From Streptomyces sp. CC228A (GTDB lineage: Bacteria; Actinomycetota; Actinomycetes; Streptomycetales; Streptomycetaceae), in NCBI RefSeq assembly GCF_021390935.1, contig NZ_JAJPUI010000007.1, positions 372,001 to 436,000 of the forward strand: 64,000 bases of DNA, in the 5' to 3' direction. A program made the translations under genes and the position numbers. The notes below the pieces were generated by a model. That model was given only the letters and a program-made list of their open reading frames with translations, was not told the origin of the DNA and searched no databases. Below, piece after piece: positions 52,794 through 61,622 of the stretch. Within the stretch, counting starts at the first letter, position 1. Each line of letters starts with the position of its first letter.

Positions 52794-53447
52794 TCAGATC
52801 CGGTAACCGGAGCCGGGCACGGTGACGATCACCGGCGGCTCCCCGAGCTTGCGGCGCAGCGTCATGACCGTGACCCGCACCACGTTCGTGAAGGGGTCGG
52901 TGTTCTCGTCCCATGCCTTCTCCAGCAGCTGCTCGGCGGAGACCACGGCGCCCTCACTGCGCATGAGCACTTCGAGGACGGCGAACTCCTTGGGCGCCAG
53001 CTGCACCTCGCGGCCGTCGCGGAAGACCTCGCGGCGGTTGGGGTCGAGCCGGATGCCGGCCCGCTCCAGGACGGGGGGCAGAGCGGCGGTGGTGCGGCGG
53101 CCGAGGGCCCGTACGCGGGCGATCAGCTCGCTGAACGCGAACGGCTTGGGCAGGTAGTCGTCGGCGCCCAGCTCCAGGCCCTCCACGCGGTCGCTGACGT
53201 CCCCGGAGGCGGTGAGCATCAGGACCCGGGTGGCCATCCCGAGCTCGACGATCCTGCGGCAGACGTCGTCGCCGTTGACGAGCGGCAGGTCGCGGTCCAG
53301 GACGACGACGTCGTAGTCGTTGACGCCGATCCGCTCCAGGGCGGCGGCCCCGTCGTACACGACGTCGACGGCCATGGCCTCCCGGCGCAGTCCGGTCGCC
53401 ACCGCATCGGCGAGCAGTTGCTCGTCCTCGACGACGAGTACGCGCAC
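52794..53447 (-). CDS. cutR: CutR response regulator
   Basis: GTG 53447 with GGAGGAAGG upstream gives 217 residues. A receiver domain has VLVVEDEQLLADAVATGL, the phosphoacceptor Asp in VVVLDRDLPLVNG and the Lys in DYLPKPFAF. A winged-helix domain has LAPKEFAVLEVLMRSEG, NVVRVTVMTLRRKLGEP and VPGSGYRI. Together with CutS downstream, it forms the CutRS two-component system. A TTAC-containing symmetric site lies in its upstream region. Confidence 0.9.
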   Translation of the reverse strand: MRVLVVEDEQLLADAVATGLRREAMAVDVVYDGAAALERIGVNDYDVVVLDRDLPLVNGDDVCRRIVELGMATRVLMLTASGDVSDRVEGLELGADDYLPKPFAFSELIARVRALGRRTTAALPPVLERAGIRLDPNRREVFRDGREVQLAPKEFAVLEVLMRSEGAVVSAEQLLEKAWDENTDPFTNVVRVTVMTLRRKLGEPPVIVTVPGSGYRI

Positions 53448-53500
53448 GGCGCTGTTCCTTCCTCCGGGCCCGGATGCGGGCAGTTCTTCGGACAACTTCG

Positions 53501-53566
53501 GCACGCCCGGGGTCGGGCGTGCGCAGCCCATCCTGCCCCTTACGCGCGTAAACCGGCAGTAAGGGG
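53501..53566 (-). promoter_or_regulatory. candidate operator region upstream of cutR
   Basis: CCCCTTAC (53536-53543) and GTAAGGGG (53559-53566) are exact inverted repeats, with the palindrome TTACGCGCGTAA at 53540-53551 between. Two GTAA half-sites start at 53548 and 53559, 11 bases apart, the spacing often bound by OmpR-family dimers. A hairpin GCACGCCCG/CGGGCGTGC (53501-53522) lies nearer cutR. Autoregulation by CutR is inference. Confidence 0.4.
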
Positions 53567-53797
53567 GCCTGCGGCGGCCGCCGGGGCCGGTGCGGGAGCC
53601 CCGCAATCACGACAGTCCCGGGTTTCCGAGGTTTCTCGGCGGGGCGCGTGGGGGAGGACGACTGCACACCCGAGATCACGCCCTGTGTGTGGCACGCCAC
53701 GGGCCGCTCTGTCCCCCAGAGACCGTCAGGCGCTGTGCGTGATCGGACCACCCTCGGCACACCCCCGTGCCACTGACCCATGACGAGGGGGCGCACC

Positions 53798-53971
53798 ATG
53801 GACGCTTTCACCGCAGGACTGCTGCAGCGCATAAGGGCCACGGAGAGTGACCTGACGCGCGCGCGCGAATCGGGAGACGAGTTCCTCGTCGACGTGGAGC
53901 AGGCCGAGCTCGACGACCTGCGCCGGCTGGCGGCCGAGCACGGGGTCGAGGTCACCCCGGTCGGCTCCTGA
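53798..53971 (+). CDS. small acidic hypothetical protein, 57 residues
   Basis: ATG 53798 has GAGGGGG seven bases upstream, better than ATG 53780. The peptide (FTAGLLQRIRATESDLTRAR, then FLVDVEQAELDDLRRLAAEHG) is a short, helical, probably coiled protein found beside cutRS in streptomycetes. No function known. A strong terminator follows. Confidence 0.7.
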   Translation: MDAFTAGLLQRIRATESDLTRARESGDEFLVDVEQAELDDLRRLAAEHGVEVTPVGS

Positions 53972-53995
53972 GCAGCGGCGGGCGCGGCCCGCGTG

Positions 53996-54032
53996 CGAGG
54001 GCCCCGGCGGCTTCCCGTCGCCGGGGCCCTCG
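53996..54032. terminator. bidirectional terminator
   Basis: CGAGGGCCCCGGCG pairs with CGCCGGGGCCCTCG (14-bp perfect stem, 9-base loop) between the small plus-strand gene and the minus-strand inositol monophosphatase gene. Confidence 0.9.
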
Positions 54033-54091
54033 CGTGTGCGCGGCGCCGCCGACCGCTGCCGCGGGGGCGGGACGGCGGGACGGCGGGACGG

Positions 54092-54907
54092 TCAGTCGTG
54101 CCAGGCGCCGAACTCCTCCAGCAGCGCCTGCAGCGGTTCGAAGACGCCGGGGCCGGCGGCGACGGTCAGCTCGCGGGAGGGCCTGCTGCCGGGACGGCCG
54201 CCGGTGAGGGCGCCCGCCTCGCGGGCGATCAGGTCGCCGGCCGCGAGGTCCCAGGGGCTGAGGCCCCGCTCGTAGTAGCCGTCCAGGCGGCCGGCGGCGA
54301 CATCGGCGAGGTCGATCGCGGCGGAGCCGCCGCGGCGGATGTCCCGCAGCCGGGGGATCAGCCGGTGGGCGATCTCGGCCTGGTGGGTGCGGACCTCGGC
54401 GACGTAGTTGAAGCCGGTCGACACCAGGGCCTGGTCGAGCGGCGCGGCGGGGCGGCAGCTCAGCCGCCGCTCCCCCAGGAACGCCCCGCGGCCCCGTACG
54501 GCGTGGAAGGTCTCGCCCCGCAGCGGGGCCTCCACGACCCCGACGAGGGTCTCCCCGTCCCGTTCCGCGGCGATGGACACCGCCCAGGTCGGCAGGCCAT
54601 ACAGGTAGTTCACCGTGCCGTCCAGCGGGTCGACGACCCACCGGATGCCGCTGCTGCCCTCGGTGGCGCCGCCCTCCTCGCCGAGGATCCCGTCGTCGGG
54701 GCGGTGCTCGGCGAGGTAGCCGCTGATCAGTTTCTCGGCGGCGATGTCCATCTCGGTGACGACGTCGATGGGGCTCGACTTGGTCGCGGCGACGCCCAGG
54801 TCGGCGGGGCGGCCGTCGCGCAGCAGCGCGCCGGCCCTGCGGGCGGCTTCCAGGGCGACGCCGAGGAGGTCGTCCAGGAGCTGGTCGTCGTACTGCGGAT
54901 CGGACAC
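54092..54907 (-). CDS. inositol monophosphatase family protein
   Basis: The 271-residue protein has the metal-binding motifs of the family: ILGEEGG (Glu pair), WVVDPLDGTVNY (Asp-Pro-Leu-Asp-Gly), and SPWDLAAGDLIAREAGA near the end. Its substrate could be inositol-1-phosphate, 3'-phosphoadenosine-5'-phosphate or histidinol phosphate, which the sequence does not settle. It is followed in the operon direction by nothing in this window and preceded by the ferrochelatase gene 69 bases upstream on the same strand. Confidence 0.9.
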   Translation of the reverse strand: MSDPQYDDQLLDDLLGVALEAARRAGALLRDGRPADLGVAATKSSPIDVVTEMDIAAEKLISGYLAEHRPDDGILGEEGGATEGSSGIRWVVDPLDGTVNYLYGLPTWAVSIAAERDGETLVGVVEAPLRGETFHAVRGRGAFLGERRLSCRPAAPLDQALVSTGFNYVAEVRTHQAEIAHRLIPRLRDIRRGGSAAIDLADVAAGRLDGYYERGLSPWDLAAGDLIAREAGALTGGRPGSRPSRELTVAAGPGVFEPLQALLEEFGAWHD

Positions 54908-54976
54908 GGGTTCTCCTCATGAGGGCGTACGGGGCCTGCGGGGGGCGGGGCCGGTTCCGGTCCCGGCCCGTCCGCG

Positions 54977-56128
54977 TCAGGCGTACGGGCTGTCGGCGCC
55001 CGCGGCGGCGGGGCGCTCGCTGCGGGCCGGGCAGCAGCCGACCGGGCACACGTCGTGGGACGGGCCGAGCGCGCCCAGGGCGCAGCGCTCCACGGCGGCG
55101 CCCCGCTCGCTCGCCGCCCGCTCCAGCAGCAGTTCCCGCACGGCGGCGGCGAACCGCGGGTCGGCGCCCACGGTGGCGGACCTGCGGACCGGCAGGCCCA
55201 GCTCGGCGGCCTTGGCGGCGGCCTCCGTGTCGAGGTCGTACAGGACCTCCATGTGGTCGGAGACGAAGCCGATCGGGACCATGACGACGGCCGGCGCCCC
55301 CGCCTTGCGGAGGTCTTCCAGGTGGTCGCAGATGTCCGGCTCCAGCCAGGGGATGTGCGGGGCGCCGCTGCGGGACTGGTAGACGAGCTGCCAGGGGTGG
55401 TCGGTGCCGGTGCGCTCGCGGACGGCGTCGGCGACGATCCGGGCCGCGTCCAGGTGCTGCTTCACGTACGCCCCGCCGTCCCCGTGGTCCTCGACGGGCC
55501 CGGAGGCGTCGGCGGCGGCGTCGGGGATGGAGTGCGTGGTGAAGGCGAGGTGGGCGCCGGCGCGGACGGAGTCGTCCAGTTCGGCGAGGGAGGCGAGGAC
55601 GCCGTCGATCACCGGCTCCAGGAAGCCGGGGTGGTTGAAGTAGTGCCGGAGCTTGTCGACCCGCGGCAGCGCGAGGCCCTCCGCTTCGAGGGCGGCCAGG
55701 GCGTCCGCGAGGTTCTCGCGGTACTGGCGGCAGCCCGAGTACGAGGCGTACGCGCTGGTGGCGAGGACAGCGATGCGGCGCCGCCCGTCGCGCACCATCT
55801 CGCGGAGCGTGTCCGTCAGGTACGGCGTCCAGTTGCGGTTGCCCCAGTAGAGCGGCAGGTCGAGGCCGGCTGCCGCGAAGTCCTCGCGGAGGGCGGCGAG
55901 CAGGGCCCGGCACTGGTCGTTGATGGGGCTGACGCCGCCGAACATGAAGTAGTGCTGCCCGACTTCCTTCAGGCGCTCCTTCGGGATGCCCCGGCCGCGG
56001 GTCACGTTCTCCAGGAAGGGCACGACGTCGTCGGGGCCCTCGGGGCCACCGAACGAGAGCAGGAGCAGGGCGTCGTAGGGAGCGGGGTCGGACCGGTCTG
56101 ACTGGGCGGGCACACGCTGATCGGACAT
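54977..56128 (-). CDS. hemH: ferrochelatase (coproporphyrin type likely)
   Basis: ATG 56128 begins SDQRVPAQSD. The 383-residue protein has the ferrochelatase landmarks: ALLLLSFGGPEGPDDVVPFL, the ATSAYASYSGCRQY segment (conserved metal/His region with Tyr) and FTTHSIPD with the catalytic His. A distal acidic segment WLEPDICDHLEDL and a C-terminal Cys cluster (RCALGALGPSHDVCPVGCC) follow. Actinobacterial enzymes with an N-terminal Cys and such a C-terminal trio carry a [2Fe-2S] cluster and act on coproporphyrin III. Thus the cpfC name may be more accurate. Confidence 0.9.
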   Translation of the reverse strand: MSDQRVPAQSDRSDPAPYDALLLLSFGGPEGPDDVVPFLENVTRGRGIPKERLKEVGQHYFMFGGVSPINDQCRALLAALREDFAAAGLDLPLYWGNRNWTPYLTDTLREMVRDGRRRIAVLATSAYASYSGCRQYRENLADALAALEAEGLALPRVDKLRHYFNHPGFLEPVIDGVLASLAELDDSVRAGAHLAFTTHSIPDAAADASGPVEDHGDGGAYVKQHLDAARIVADAVRERTGTDHPWQLVYQSRSGAPHIPWLEPDICDHLEDLRKAGAPAVVMVPIGFVSDHMEVLYDLDTEAAAKAAELGLPVRRSATVGADPRFAAAVRELLLERAASERGAAVERCALGALGPSHDVCPVGCCPARSERPAAAGADSPYA

Positions 56129-56267
56129 GGGGACGATCCTGCCACCCGCCGTCGGCGGCCGGGAAACCACCGTGCGCCGTCAGCCGTTCGGCCGTAATCT
56201 GTCAAGGCTGTCCATACGCCTTACGTGCGCCGTTCGTGCCTCACGTGTTCTCCGTTCGGAGTGCTCC

Positions 56268-57614
56268 TTGCCCAGTCCCTACCGCGCGGTCTTCGCCGCG
56301 CCCGGCACGCTGAGGTTCTCGGTCGCCGGCTTCCTCGGCCGCATGCCGCTGGCCATGACCGGTGTCGGCATCCTGACCATGGTCTCCGAGCTGACCGGCC
56401 GCTACGGACTGGCGGGGGCGCTGACCGCGACGGTGGCGCTGTCGGCTGCGGTGCTGGGCCCGCAGATCTCGCGGCTGGTCGACCGGCACGGGCAGCGGCG
56501 GGTGATGCGGCCGGCCACGCTGGTGGCGGTGGCGGCGGTGGGTGCCCTGCTGCTGGCGGCGCGGCAGGGGCTGCCGGACTGGACGCTGTTCCTGTGCGCC
56601 GCGGGGGCGGGGTGCGTGCCCAGTGTCGGCGCGATGACCCGGGCCCGGTGGGCGGAGATCTACCGGGGCAGGCCGCAGCAGCTGCACACCGCCTACTCGG
56701 TGGAGTCGGTCATCGACGAGGTCTGCTTCATCCTGGGGCCGCCGGTGTCCATCGGCCTGTCCACGATGTGGTTCCCGGAGGCGGGGCCGCTGCTGGCCGG
56801 GGTGTTCCTGCTAGTGGGCGTGTGGTGGCTGACGGCCCAGCGGGACACCGAGCCCGCGCCGCACCCGGTCGGGAAGGACGAGCGCCGGCAGTCCAGTGCG
56901 CTGCGCTCGCCGGGCCTCCAGGTGCTCGTCGCCGCGTTCGTGGCCACGGGGGCGGTCTTCGGCGCGGTCGACGTCGTGACGGTGGCGTTCGCCGAGGAGC
57001 AGGGCAGCAAGGCCGCGTCCAGTCTGGTGCTGGCGGTGTACGCGCTGGGTTCCTGCCTGGCCGGCGTGGTGTTCGGCGTGCTGCACCTGAAGGGCGATCC
57101 GGCGCGGCGCTGGGCGGTGGGTGTCTGCGCGATGGCCGTGAGTATGATCCCCCTCCAACTGGCCGGCTCCCTGCCGCTGCTGGCCGTGGCGCTCTTCGTT
57201 GCGGGTCTTGCCATCGCGCCCACGATGGTGACCACCATGGCCCTCGTCGAGGCGCACGTACCGCGCGGCAAGCTCACCGAGGGCATGTCCTGGACGACCA
57301 CCGGGCTCGCGGTCGGTGTGTCGGCGGGTTCCTCCGTGGCCGGCTGGGCGGTCGACGCGCACGGAGCGGCGGCGGCGTACGCGGTGCCCGGCCTGGCCGG
57401 GGTGCTGGCGGCGGCGGTGGCGTTCCTCGGGTACCGCCGGCTGCGCAGGCCGGTGCCGATACGGGAGGGGCAGCGTGAGCAGCAGGAGCGGCGGGAGAGC
57501 ATCGGGCGCGTGGAGCAGCCGGCTGGGGCTGACGGGGTTGCCGGGGGCGCTGGGACTGGCGGGGCTGACGGGGTCGACCGGCCGGAGCCGACCGGGGCGC
57601 CCGAGCGGTGCTGA
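56268..57614 (+). CDS. MFS transporter
   Basis: TTG 56268 with GGAG six bases upstream is preferred to frames from 56127. The 448-residue protein has 12 predicted helices, with FRSPYRAVFAAPGTLRFS-type start (residues PSPYRAVFAAPGTLRFSVAG) and the intracellular loop VDRHGQRRVMRP between helices 2 and 3. The C-terminal tail from residue about 405 is charged and Gly-rich. The next gene starts at 57475 inside this tail, a 140-base overlap, so the tail may be degenerate. The transported compound is unknown. Confidence 0.8.
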   Translation: MPSPYRAVFAAPGTLRFSVAGFLGRMPLAMTGVGILTMVSELTGRYGLAGALTATVALSAAVLGPQISRLVDRHGQRRVMRPATLVAVAAVGALLLAARQGLPDWTLFLCAAGAGCVPSVGAMTRARWAEIYRGRPQQLHTAYSVESVIDEVCFILGPPVSIGLSTMWFPEAGPLLAGVFLLVGVWWLTAQRDTEPAPHPVGKDERRQSSALRSPGLQVLVAAFVATGAVFGAVDVVTVAFAEEQGSKAASSLVLAVYALGSCLAGVVFGVLHLKGDPARRWAVGVCAMAVSMIPLQLAGSLPLLAVALFVAGLAIAPTMVTTMALVEAHVPRGKLTEGMSWTTTGLAVGVSAGSSVAGWAVDAHGAAAAYAVPGLAGVLAAAVAFLGYRRLRRPVPIREGQREQQERRESIGRVEQPAGADGVAGGAGTGGADGVDRPEPTGAPERC

Positions 57615-58944
57615 CCGCCCGGGAGGACCTGATGCCCCTCCCGGTACGTGGCGGAACTGGGCGGGCAACGTGTCGGTGCGCCCCGCCCGCGTGGCGCGGC
57701 CCGCGTCCGTGGAGGAGCTGGCGGCGGAGGTGCGGGGCGCGGCCGCGGACGGGTTGCGCGTCAAGACGGTCGGCACGGGCCACTCGTTCACCTCGATCGC
57801 GGCCACGGACGGGCTGCTGGTCCGGCCCGACCTGCTGACCGGCATCCGGCGGATCGACCGTTCCGCCATGACCGTCACCGTCGAGTCGGGTACGCCGCTG
57901 AAGCGGCTGAACGCGGCGCTGGCCCGGGAGGGCCTGTCGCTCACGAACATGGGCGACATCATGGAGCAGACGGTCGCGGGGGCCGTCAGCACCGGCACCC
58001 ACGGCACAGGGCGCGACTCCGCGTCGATCGCGGCGCAGATCCGCGAGCTGGAGCTGGTGACGGCGGACGGGCGGGTGATGACCTGCTCGCCGCGGGGCAC
58101 CGAGGAGGAGCGCGCGGTCTTCGCGGCGGCCCGGATCGGGCTCGGCGCCCTGGGCGTGGTCTCGGCGATCACGTTCGCGGTGGAGCCGCTGTTCCTGCTG
58201 ACCGCGCGGGAGGAGCCGATGAGCTTCGACCGGGTGGCGGCGGAGTTCGACGCCCTGCACGCGGAGAACGAGCACTTCGAGTTCTACTGGTTCCCGCACA
58301 CCGGGAACTGCAGCACCAAGCGGAACAACCGCAGCCACGGGCCGGTGGATCCGCCGGGCCGGCTGAGCGGCTGGTTCGCGGACGAGTTCCTGTCCAACGG
58401 CGTGTTCCAGGTGGCGAACTCGGTGGGCCGGGCCGTGCCCGCGGCGGTGCCGGCGATCGCCCGCGTGTCCAGCCGGGCGCTGTCGGCCCGTACGTACACC
58501 GACATCCCGTACAAGGTCTTCACCAGCCCGCGGCGGGTGCGGTTCGTGGAGATGGAGTACGCCGTGCCGCGTGAGGCGGCGGTGGCGGCGCTGCGCGAGC
58601 TCAAGGCGATGGTGGAGCGCTCGCCGCTGCGGATCAGCTTCCCGGTGGAGGTGCGGACGGCTCCGGCGGACGACATCGCGCTGTCCACCGCTTCGGGCCG
58701 GGACAGCGCGTACATAGCGGTCCACATGTACCGGGGGACCCCGTACCGCGGGTACTTCACGGCGGCCGAGCGGATCCTGACGGGGCACGGCGGCCGCCCG
58801 CACTGGGGCAAGCTGCACACGCGGGACGCCGCGTACCTGGAGGGCGTCTACCCGCGGTTCCGGGAGTTCACGTCGCTGCGCGACCGGCTCGACCCGGACC
58901 GGCTGTTCGGCAACGACTACCTGCGGCGGGTGCTGGGTGAGTGA
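57475..58944 (+). CDS. FAD-linked D-arabinono-1,4-lactone oxidase-type protein
   Basis: GTG 57475 follows GGGAGGGG at proper spacing. The 489-residue protein begins with a Ser/Gly/Arg-rich 60 residues, then WRNWAGNVSVRPARVARPAS (start of the FAD_binding_4 domain), the flavin-binding TVGTGHSFTSIAATDG, and GDIMEQTVAGAVSTGTHGTG. The C-terminal ALO domain includes HWGKLHTRDAAYL and LDPDRLFGNDYL. This family oxidises sugar-1,4-lactones. Because the N-terminal 60 residues overlap the MFS tail in another frame, its true start might instead be further in. Confidence 0.8.
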   Translation: MSSRSGGRASGAWSSRLGLTGLPGALGLAGLTGSTGRSRPGRPSGADRPGGPDAPPGTWRNWAGNVSVRPARVARPASVEELAAEVRGAAADGLRVKTVGTGHSFTSIAATDGLLVRPDLLTGIRRIDRSAMTVTVESGTPLKRLNAALAREGLSLTNMGDIMEQTVAGAVSTGTHGTGRDSASIAAQIRELELVTADGRVMTCSPRGTEEERAVFAAARIGLGALGVVSAITFAVEPLFLLTAREEPMSFDRVAAEFDALHAENEHFEFYWFPHTGNCSTKRNNRSHGPVDPPGRLSGWFADEFLSNGVFQVANSVGRAVPAAVPAIARVSSRALSARTYTDIPYKVFTSPRRVRFVEMEYAVPREAAVAALRELKAMVERSPLRISFPVEVRTAPADDIALSTASGRDSAYIAVHMYRGTPYRGYFTAAERILTGHGGRPHWGKLHTRDAAYLEGVYPRFREFTSLRDRLDPDRLFGNDYLRRVLGE

Positions 58945-59020
58945 CGGCGGGCGGTCCGCGCGGCTCCCGGGGCCGCCGTGCCGCGGGGCGGCGCGGTTCG
59001 TCGGTGACGGGGCGGGGCGG

Positions 59021-59929
59021 TCAGTCCGCGGGGCCGGACTCCTGCCCCCGCCGCTTCCCGGGGCGCCGGGTGCGGCCGGGTCGGTGCCGCCGGACTCCGG
59101 TCCCGTGGCGGGCGGTTCCGCCGCGGACCCGGACGGGGACGGCCCGGGAGCGGACGGTTCCGGCGTGGACAGCCCGGGGGCGGACGGTTCCGGCGTGGAC
59201 GGTCCGGGGGCGGACGGACCCGGCGCGGAGGAAGGCAGGCCGTCCGGCGGGGATCCCGGCCGGTCGGTGGCCCCGGCGACGGGTCCGGGGTGCCGGGCGG
59301 TGAGGCACTGCCGCCCTTGCCGGGCCGCCCGTCCTGGGAGGCGCCGTCCGGTGCGCGGTCGGGCTCCGCGACCCGGCCGGTGCCCGCGCCGCCGTCCCCC
59401 GAACCGTCCGCCGCCGTCCCCCGCCGACGACCGCACCGAACGTCGTGGCCCCCTTCCCTCCGCTGAGGTTCTGACCGGAGACCAGCTCGTACGCGGTGAT
59501 GCCGGTCATGGCCACGGCGAAGACGAGGACCGCGGCGAGGACGGACCGCCGCCGCCCGCGTGCCCCGGTCGCGTACGTGGTGGCGTACGTGGTGGGGTCG
59601 CCGCAGCCCGCGCCGGCGGGCGGGCGGGCGGCGGGTGCGGCGGCGGGCCGGGGCGCACCGGCGGGACGGGCTGTGCGGGTGGTGGCGCCGCGGACCTTCT
59701 CGCCGGTGCGGCTGAAGAGGTGCTGGAGGAGCGGGCCGCCGCACGTGGCGATGACACTGATCACACCCGCGCCCACGACAGTGCCGTAGACGCCGAGTCG
59801 GGAGGCGAGAGTGGCGGCCAGCACGGCCGCGACGGCACTGGCCGCGACCTGGGAACCAGTCAGGTCGAACCGCTTTTCCTCCTTCTCCGTCTCTTCGCCC
59901 CCTTCCGCGCCGTACTCCGGCTTGCCCAC
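59021..59929 (-). CDS. membrane protein with disordered tail, frame uncertain at the 3' end
   Basis: GTG 59929 follows GAGGAGG. Residues 1-110 are well behaved: KPEYGAEGGEETEKEEKRFD, a helix pair AASAVAAVLAATLAS/YGTVVGAGVISVIATC, then GPLLQHLFSRTGEKVR. A last helix is SVLAAVLVFAVAMTGITAYELVSG near 160. After about residue 170 the frame becomes Arg/His-rich and unlike a natural tail. The other minus frames give Gly/Asp-rich and then Pro/Ser/Thr-rich repeats (SAPGPSTPEPSAPG), as would be expected. So one or two indels probably lie at about 59250-59420. I list the plain reading and treat the tail as unreliable. Confidence 0.55.
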   Translation of the reverse strand: MGKPEYGAEGGEETEKEEKRFDLTGSQVAASAVAAVLAATLASRLGVYGTVVGAGVISVIATCGGPLLQHLFSRTGEKVRGATTRTARPAGAPRPAAAPAARPPAGAGCGDPTTYATTYATGARGRRRSVLAAVLVFAVAMTGITAYELVSGQNLSGGKGATTFGAVVGGGRRRTVRGTAARAPAGSRSPTAHRTAPPRTGGPARAAVPHRPAPRTRRRGHRPAGIPAGRPAFLRAGSVRPRTVHAGTVRPRAVHAGTVRSRAVPVRVRGGTARHGTGVRRHRPGRTRRPGKRRGQESGPAD

Positions 59930-60425
59930 CTTCTGATACCTCCTCAGCTCTGACTTACGATCATCCCGTCTTGTTCTGTGAAGGGACTTGTGCGCCAACC
60001 GGATAGTTCCCTTTCGGCCAGTTCTGTGAACGAGGCCACGCTGCGGCGCCACCGGAAACCACGTGGCCACGCCGCCTGACGGAGACTCCGACGGCGCGCC
60101 GGTCCACTGAGGTGGCCCGAATGGAGTACTGTGGCGAACCCTGGGCATCGGTCTCTTACGGGTGCCCGGGATCAACGGGAGGGGCCGGAAATGGCACTCG
60201 ATCCGGCGGCGCCACGGCAACGCACGGAGGCCTGCCACGTAGCGTGATCGATCAGTTACGCTCTGTGGTGAAACAGGCAACCGTGCCACGCGGCGCACCA
60301 GGGCCCACGCCCGACACGCCGGGCAACTCGGCAAGGTTGTGGCAGGCTGCACCCGGGCAGGCCACACTCGACTAGCGGAAGCAGCGACGCACGTGACGTC
60401 GGCAGGCACCACCCGGGAGGTCCCC
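59930..60425. other. promoter region of sepH and the opposite membrane-protein gene
   Basis: No gene is seen in this stretch of 496 bases. It is the start region of two divergent genes. The 60240-60270 stretch (GTGATCGATCAGTTACG) is more A/T-rich than the surroundings and may hold promoter elements. Confidence 0.4.
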
Positions 60426-61457
60426 ATGCCCGAACTGCGTGTCGTGGCCGTCTCCAACGACGGCACACGACTGGTGCTGAAGGGTGCGGACAACACGGAG
60501 TACACGCTTCCGATTGATGAACGGCTCCGCGCCGCCGTCCGTAACGACCGTCCCCGCCTCGGGCAGATCGAGATCGAGGTGGAGAGCCACCTGCGCCCCC
60601 GGGACATCCAGGCGCGGATACGTGCCGGTGCGACCGCCGAGGAGGTCGCCCAGCTCGCGGGCATCCCCGTCGAGCGGGTGCGCCGCTTCGAGGGCCCCGT
60701 GCTCGCGGAGCGCGCCTTCATGGCGGAGCGGGCCCGCAAGACCCCCGTGCGCAGGCCGGGTGAGAACACCGGACCCCAGCTCGGCGAGGCGGTGCAGGAG
60801 CGGCTGCTGCTGCGCGGCGCCGAGAAGGACACCGTCACCTGGGACTCCTGGCGCCGCGACGACGGCACCTGGGAGGTGCTGCTGGTCTACCGCGTGGCCG
60901 GCGAGGTGCATTCGGCGAGCTGGACGTACGACGCGCCGCGGCGCCTCGTGCAGGCCGTGGACGCCGAGGCGCGCGCCCTGATCGGCGAGGCCGACGACAC
61001 GGTGTCCGTCCAGGAGCCGAGCGGCCCGTTCGTCCCCCGTATCGCGCGGCTGCCGCGGGAACGGCCCCTGGAGCGGGCGGCAGACCGGCCGGCGCCCGGC
61101 AGCGCCGACGAGGACGCCGAGTCCGAACGCGACTCGCTCACCAGCCTGTTGGAGGCCGTGCCGAGCTTCCGGGGCGACCTCGTCGTGCCCGAGCGGCCCT
61201 CCGCGGACGCGTCGGCCGACGCGGAGGAGGACACGGAGGACGCCGTCGAGGAGCGTCCGGCGTCGGCCGCCTCGGCCGGGGCGGGAGCGGCCTACGCGGA
61301 CGTGCTGATGCCCCGCACGGTGAGCGGGCACCGGGACCGGCTGGTCGGTACGACGGACCGTCAGGCGGAGGCGGACGGTGTGCGTCCGGGACGGCGCGCG
61401 GCAGTGCCGAGCTGGGACGAGATCGTCTTCGGTACCCGGAGGAAGAAGCAGGAGTAG
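60426..61457 (+). CDS. sepH: SepH septation protein
   Basis: ATG 60426 (PELRVVAVSNDGTRLVLKG) is used; the frame from 60339 has a poor N-terminus. The 343-residue protein has the conserved DUF3071 N-terminal region (residues 1-180, with HLRPRDIQARIRAGATAEE and AGIPVERVRRFEGPVLAERA as the helix-turn-helix, and WDSWRRDDGTWEVLLVYRV). A long acidic disordered region and a conserved C-terminus SWDEIVFGTRRKKQE follow. SepH binds and stabilises FtsZ during division and sporulation in Streptomyces. The last 33 bases are tandemly repeated past the stop. Confidence 0.95.
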   Translation: MPELRVVAVSNDGTRLVLKGADNTEYTLPIDERLRAAVRNDRPRLGQIEIEVESHLRPRDIQARIRAGATAEEVAQLAGIPVERVRRFEGPVLAERAFMAERARKTPVRRPGENTGPQLGEAVQERLLLRGAEKDTVTWDSWRRDDGTWEVLLVYRVAGEVHSASWTYDAPRRLVQAVDAEARALIGEADDTVSVQEPSGPFVPRIARLPRERPLERAADRPAPGSADEDAESERDSLTSLLEAVPSFRGDLVVPERPSADASADAEEDTEDAVEERPASAASAGAGAAYADVLMPRTVSGHRDRLVGTTDRQAEADGVRPGRRAAVPSWDEIVFGTRRKKQE

Positions 61458-61494
61458 GCGGTCGGTACCCGGAGGAAGAAGCAGGAGTAGGCGG
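61429..61494 (+). repeat. 33-bp tandem duplication spanning the sepH stop
   Basis: The unit TCGGTACCCGGAGGAAGAAG plus 13 further bases to GGCGG occurs at 61429-61461 and again at 61462-61494. It includes the terminal codons GTRRKKQE and the TAG. The protein is not changed because the first stop remains. Confidence 0.9.
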
Positions 61495-61622
61495 CGGGAA
61501 GGCCGCGCCCGGCCGGGCCGGGGCTTGCCGCCGCCCCACCCGGCACTCCCTCCGCGGAAACACCCGCCTGTCCACCGGCTGGATCCGCCGGCGCCGCCGT
61601 ACCGCCTTCAGCAGTCGGAGAT

